Positions 63,876 through 64,000 of a stretch of 64,000 nt of DNA are shown here, in pieces. Both the position numbers and the translations under genes were made by a program. Origin of the DNA: an uncultured Pelagibacteraceae bacterium (GTDB taxonomy: Bacteria; Pseudomonadota; Alphaproteobacteria; Pelagibacterales; Pelagibacteraceae). The notes beneath the pieces are model-generated. The model did not search any database and was not told the DNA's origin. It saw only the letters and a program-made list of their open reading frames with translations. The DNA lies in assembly GCA_902623735.1 (NCBI GenBank), contig CACNUU010000003.1, positions 33,767 through 97,766 on the forward strand. Reading direction: 5' to 3'. Numbering within the stretch: the first letter of the stretch is position 1; every line of letters starts with the position of its first letter.

Positions 63876-64000
63876 ATGAATTCTGTGTTCGACAAAGAAA
63901 AAAAACTTAATTTAGCTCTTACAAAACTAAAGAATTTAAATCTAAAAAATCCAGGTATAAAAAAAGATTTAGAAAATTTAACAACTCAAAAAAATCAATT
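63876..64000 (+). CDS. Partial coiled-coil protein, possibly DUF4164-like (runs off the right edge)
   Basis: 41 codons starting MNSVFDKEKKLNLALTKLKN, highly charged and heptad-like (Leu at regular spacing). In alphaproteobacteria a small coiled-coil DUF4164 protein and zapA are commonly divergent from tkt, which suits this position (52 bp from the transketolase start). The reading frame is open to base 64000. Identity is an inference from context. Confidence 0.45.
   Translation, partial: MNSVFDKEKKLNLALTKLKNLNLKNPGIKKDLENLTTQKNQ

Overview
The window is a compact, AT-rich chromosome segment from a free-living alphaproteobacterium, almost certainly of the SAR11 / Pelagibacter group. The evidence is the strong A+T bias, genes that abut or overlap by 1-11 bp nearly everywhere, a circularly permuted two-piece tmRNA of alphaproteobacterial type, ThyX as the thymidylate synthase found here, and alphaproteobacterial gene orders (yebC to tolQRAB-pal-cpoB-tilS-ftsH-folP-glmM; dxs-ispA-xseB; hflKC-degP). 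No insertion sequence, prophage, CRISPR array or integrase was seen. Only one tRNA gene is present.

Layout. 1-8683 (minus strand): the edge of a second LivG-like ATPase, a ProC-like reductase, glutarate 2-hydroxylase (glaH/csiD), AzlD/AzlC, a complete branched-chain-type ABC importer (livF, livG, livM, livH, binding protein) and a LysE-family exporter. 8684-9359 (plus): a hairpin with a tiny possible ORF, a DUF2805-type small protein and a glutaredoxin. 9362-13711 (minus): msrB, then a tight cluster of a histone-deacetylase-like amidohydrolase, a D-2-hydroxyacid dehydrogenase, an EamA transporter and a DadA-like oxidase. 13762-24531 (minus): ilvB-ilvH-ilvC-leuA running into mreB-mreC-mreD-mrdA-rodA, so branched-chain amino acid synthesis is contiguous with cell-shape genes. 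24585-29081 (minus): miaA, a DegP-type protease, DUF2065, hflC, hflK. 29132-31187: mrp (plus), thyX (minus), tmRNA (plus).

31195-37599 (minus): ppdK, glyS, glyQ, an S49 peptidase. 37713-43486: a polyprenyl diphosphate synthase and aroC (plus), pdxH, dxs, ispA and xseB (minus). 43507-47971 (plus): a threonylcarbamoyl-AMP synthase, an ABC-2 exporter pair, tRNA-Arg(TCG) on the opposite strand, rluD and rpoH. 47968-54369 (minus): purA, thiD, glmM, folP, ftsH. 54433-60303 (minus): tilS, cpoB, pal, tolB, tolA, tolR, tolQ. 60355-63823 (minus): a phage-like RuvC-type resolvase, yebC, a YmdB-type phosphoesterase, 5-formyl-THF cyclo-ligase and a transketolase that stops after its N-terminal half. A partial coiled-coil ORF enters from the right edge.

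Most of the window is ordinary core genome. The points most worth a second look are: (i) the half-length transketolase that runs directly into fthC, which itself seems short at its N-terminus; (ii) a phage-like resolvase in the ruvC slot with no ruvA or ruvB beside it; (iii) the association of glutarate hydroxylase with a branched-chain-type importer and AzlCD; (iv) the hairpin and mini-ORF between lysE and the DUF2805 gene; and (v) candidate leaderless promoters for ilvB and rpoH. I do not see a clear, wholly new multi-gene system. All functional calls are made by reading the sequence, with no database search.
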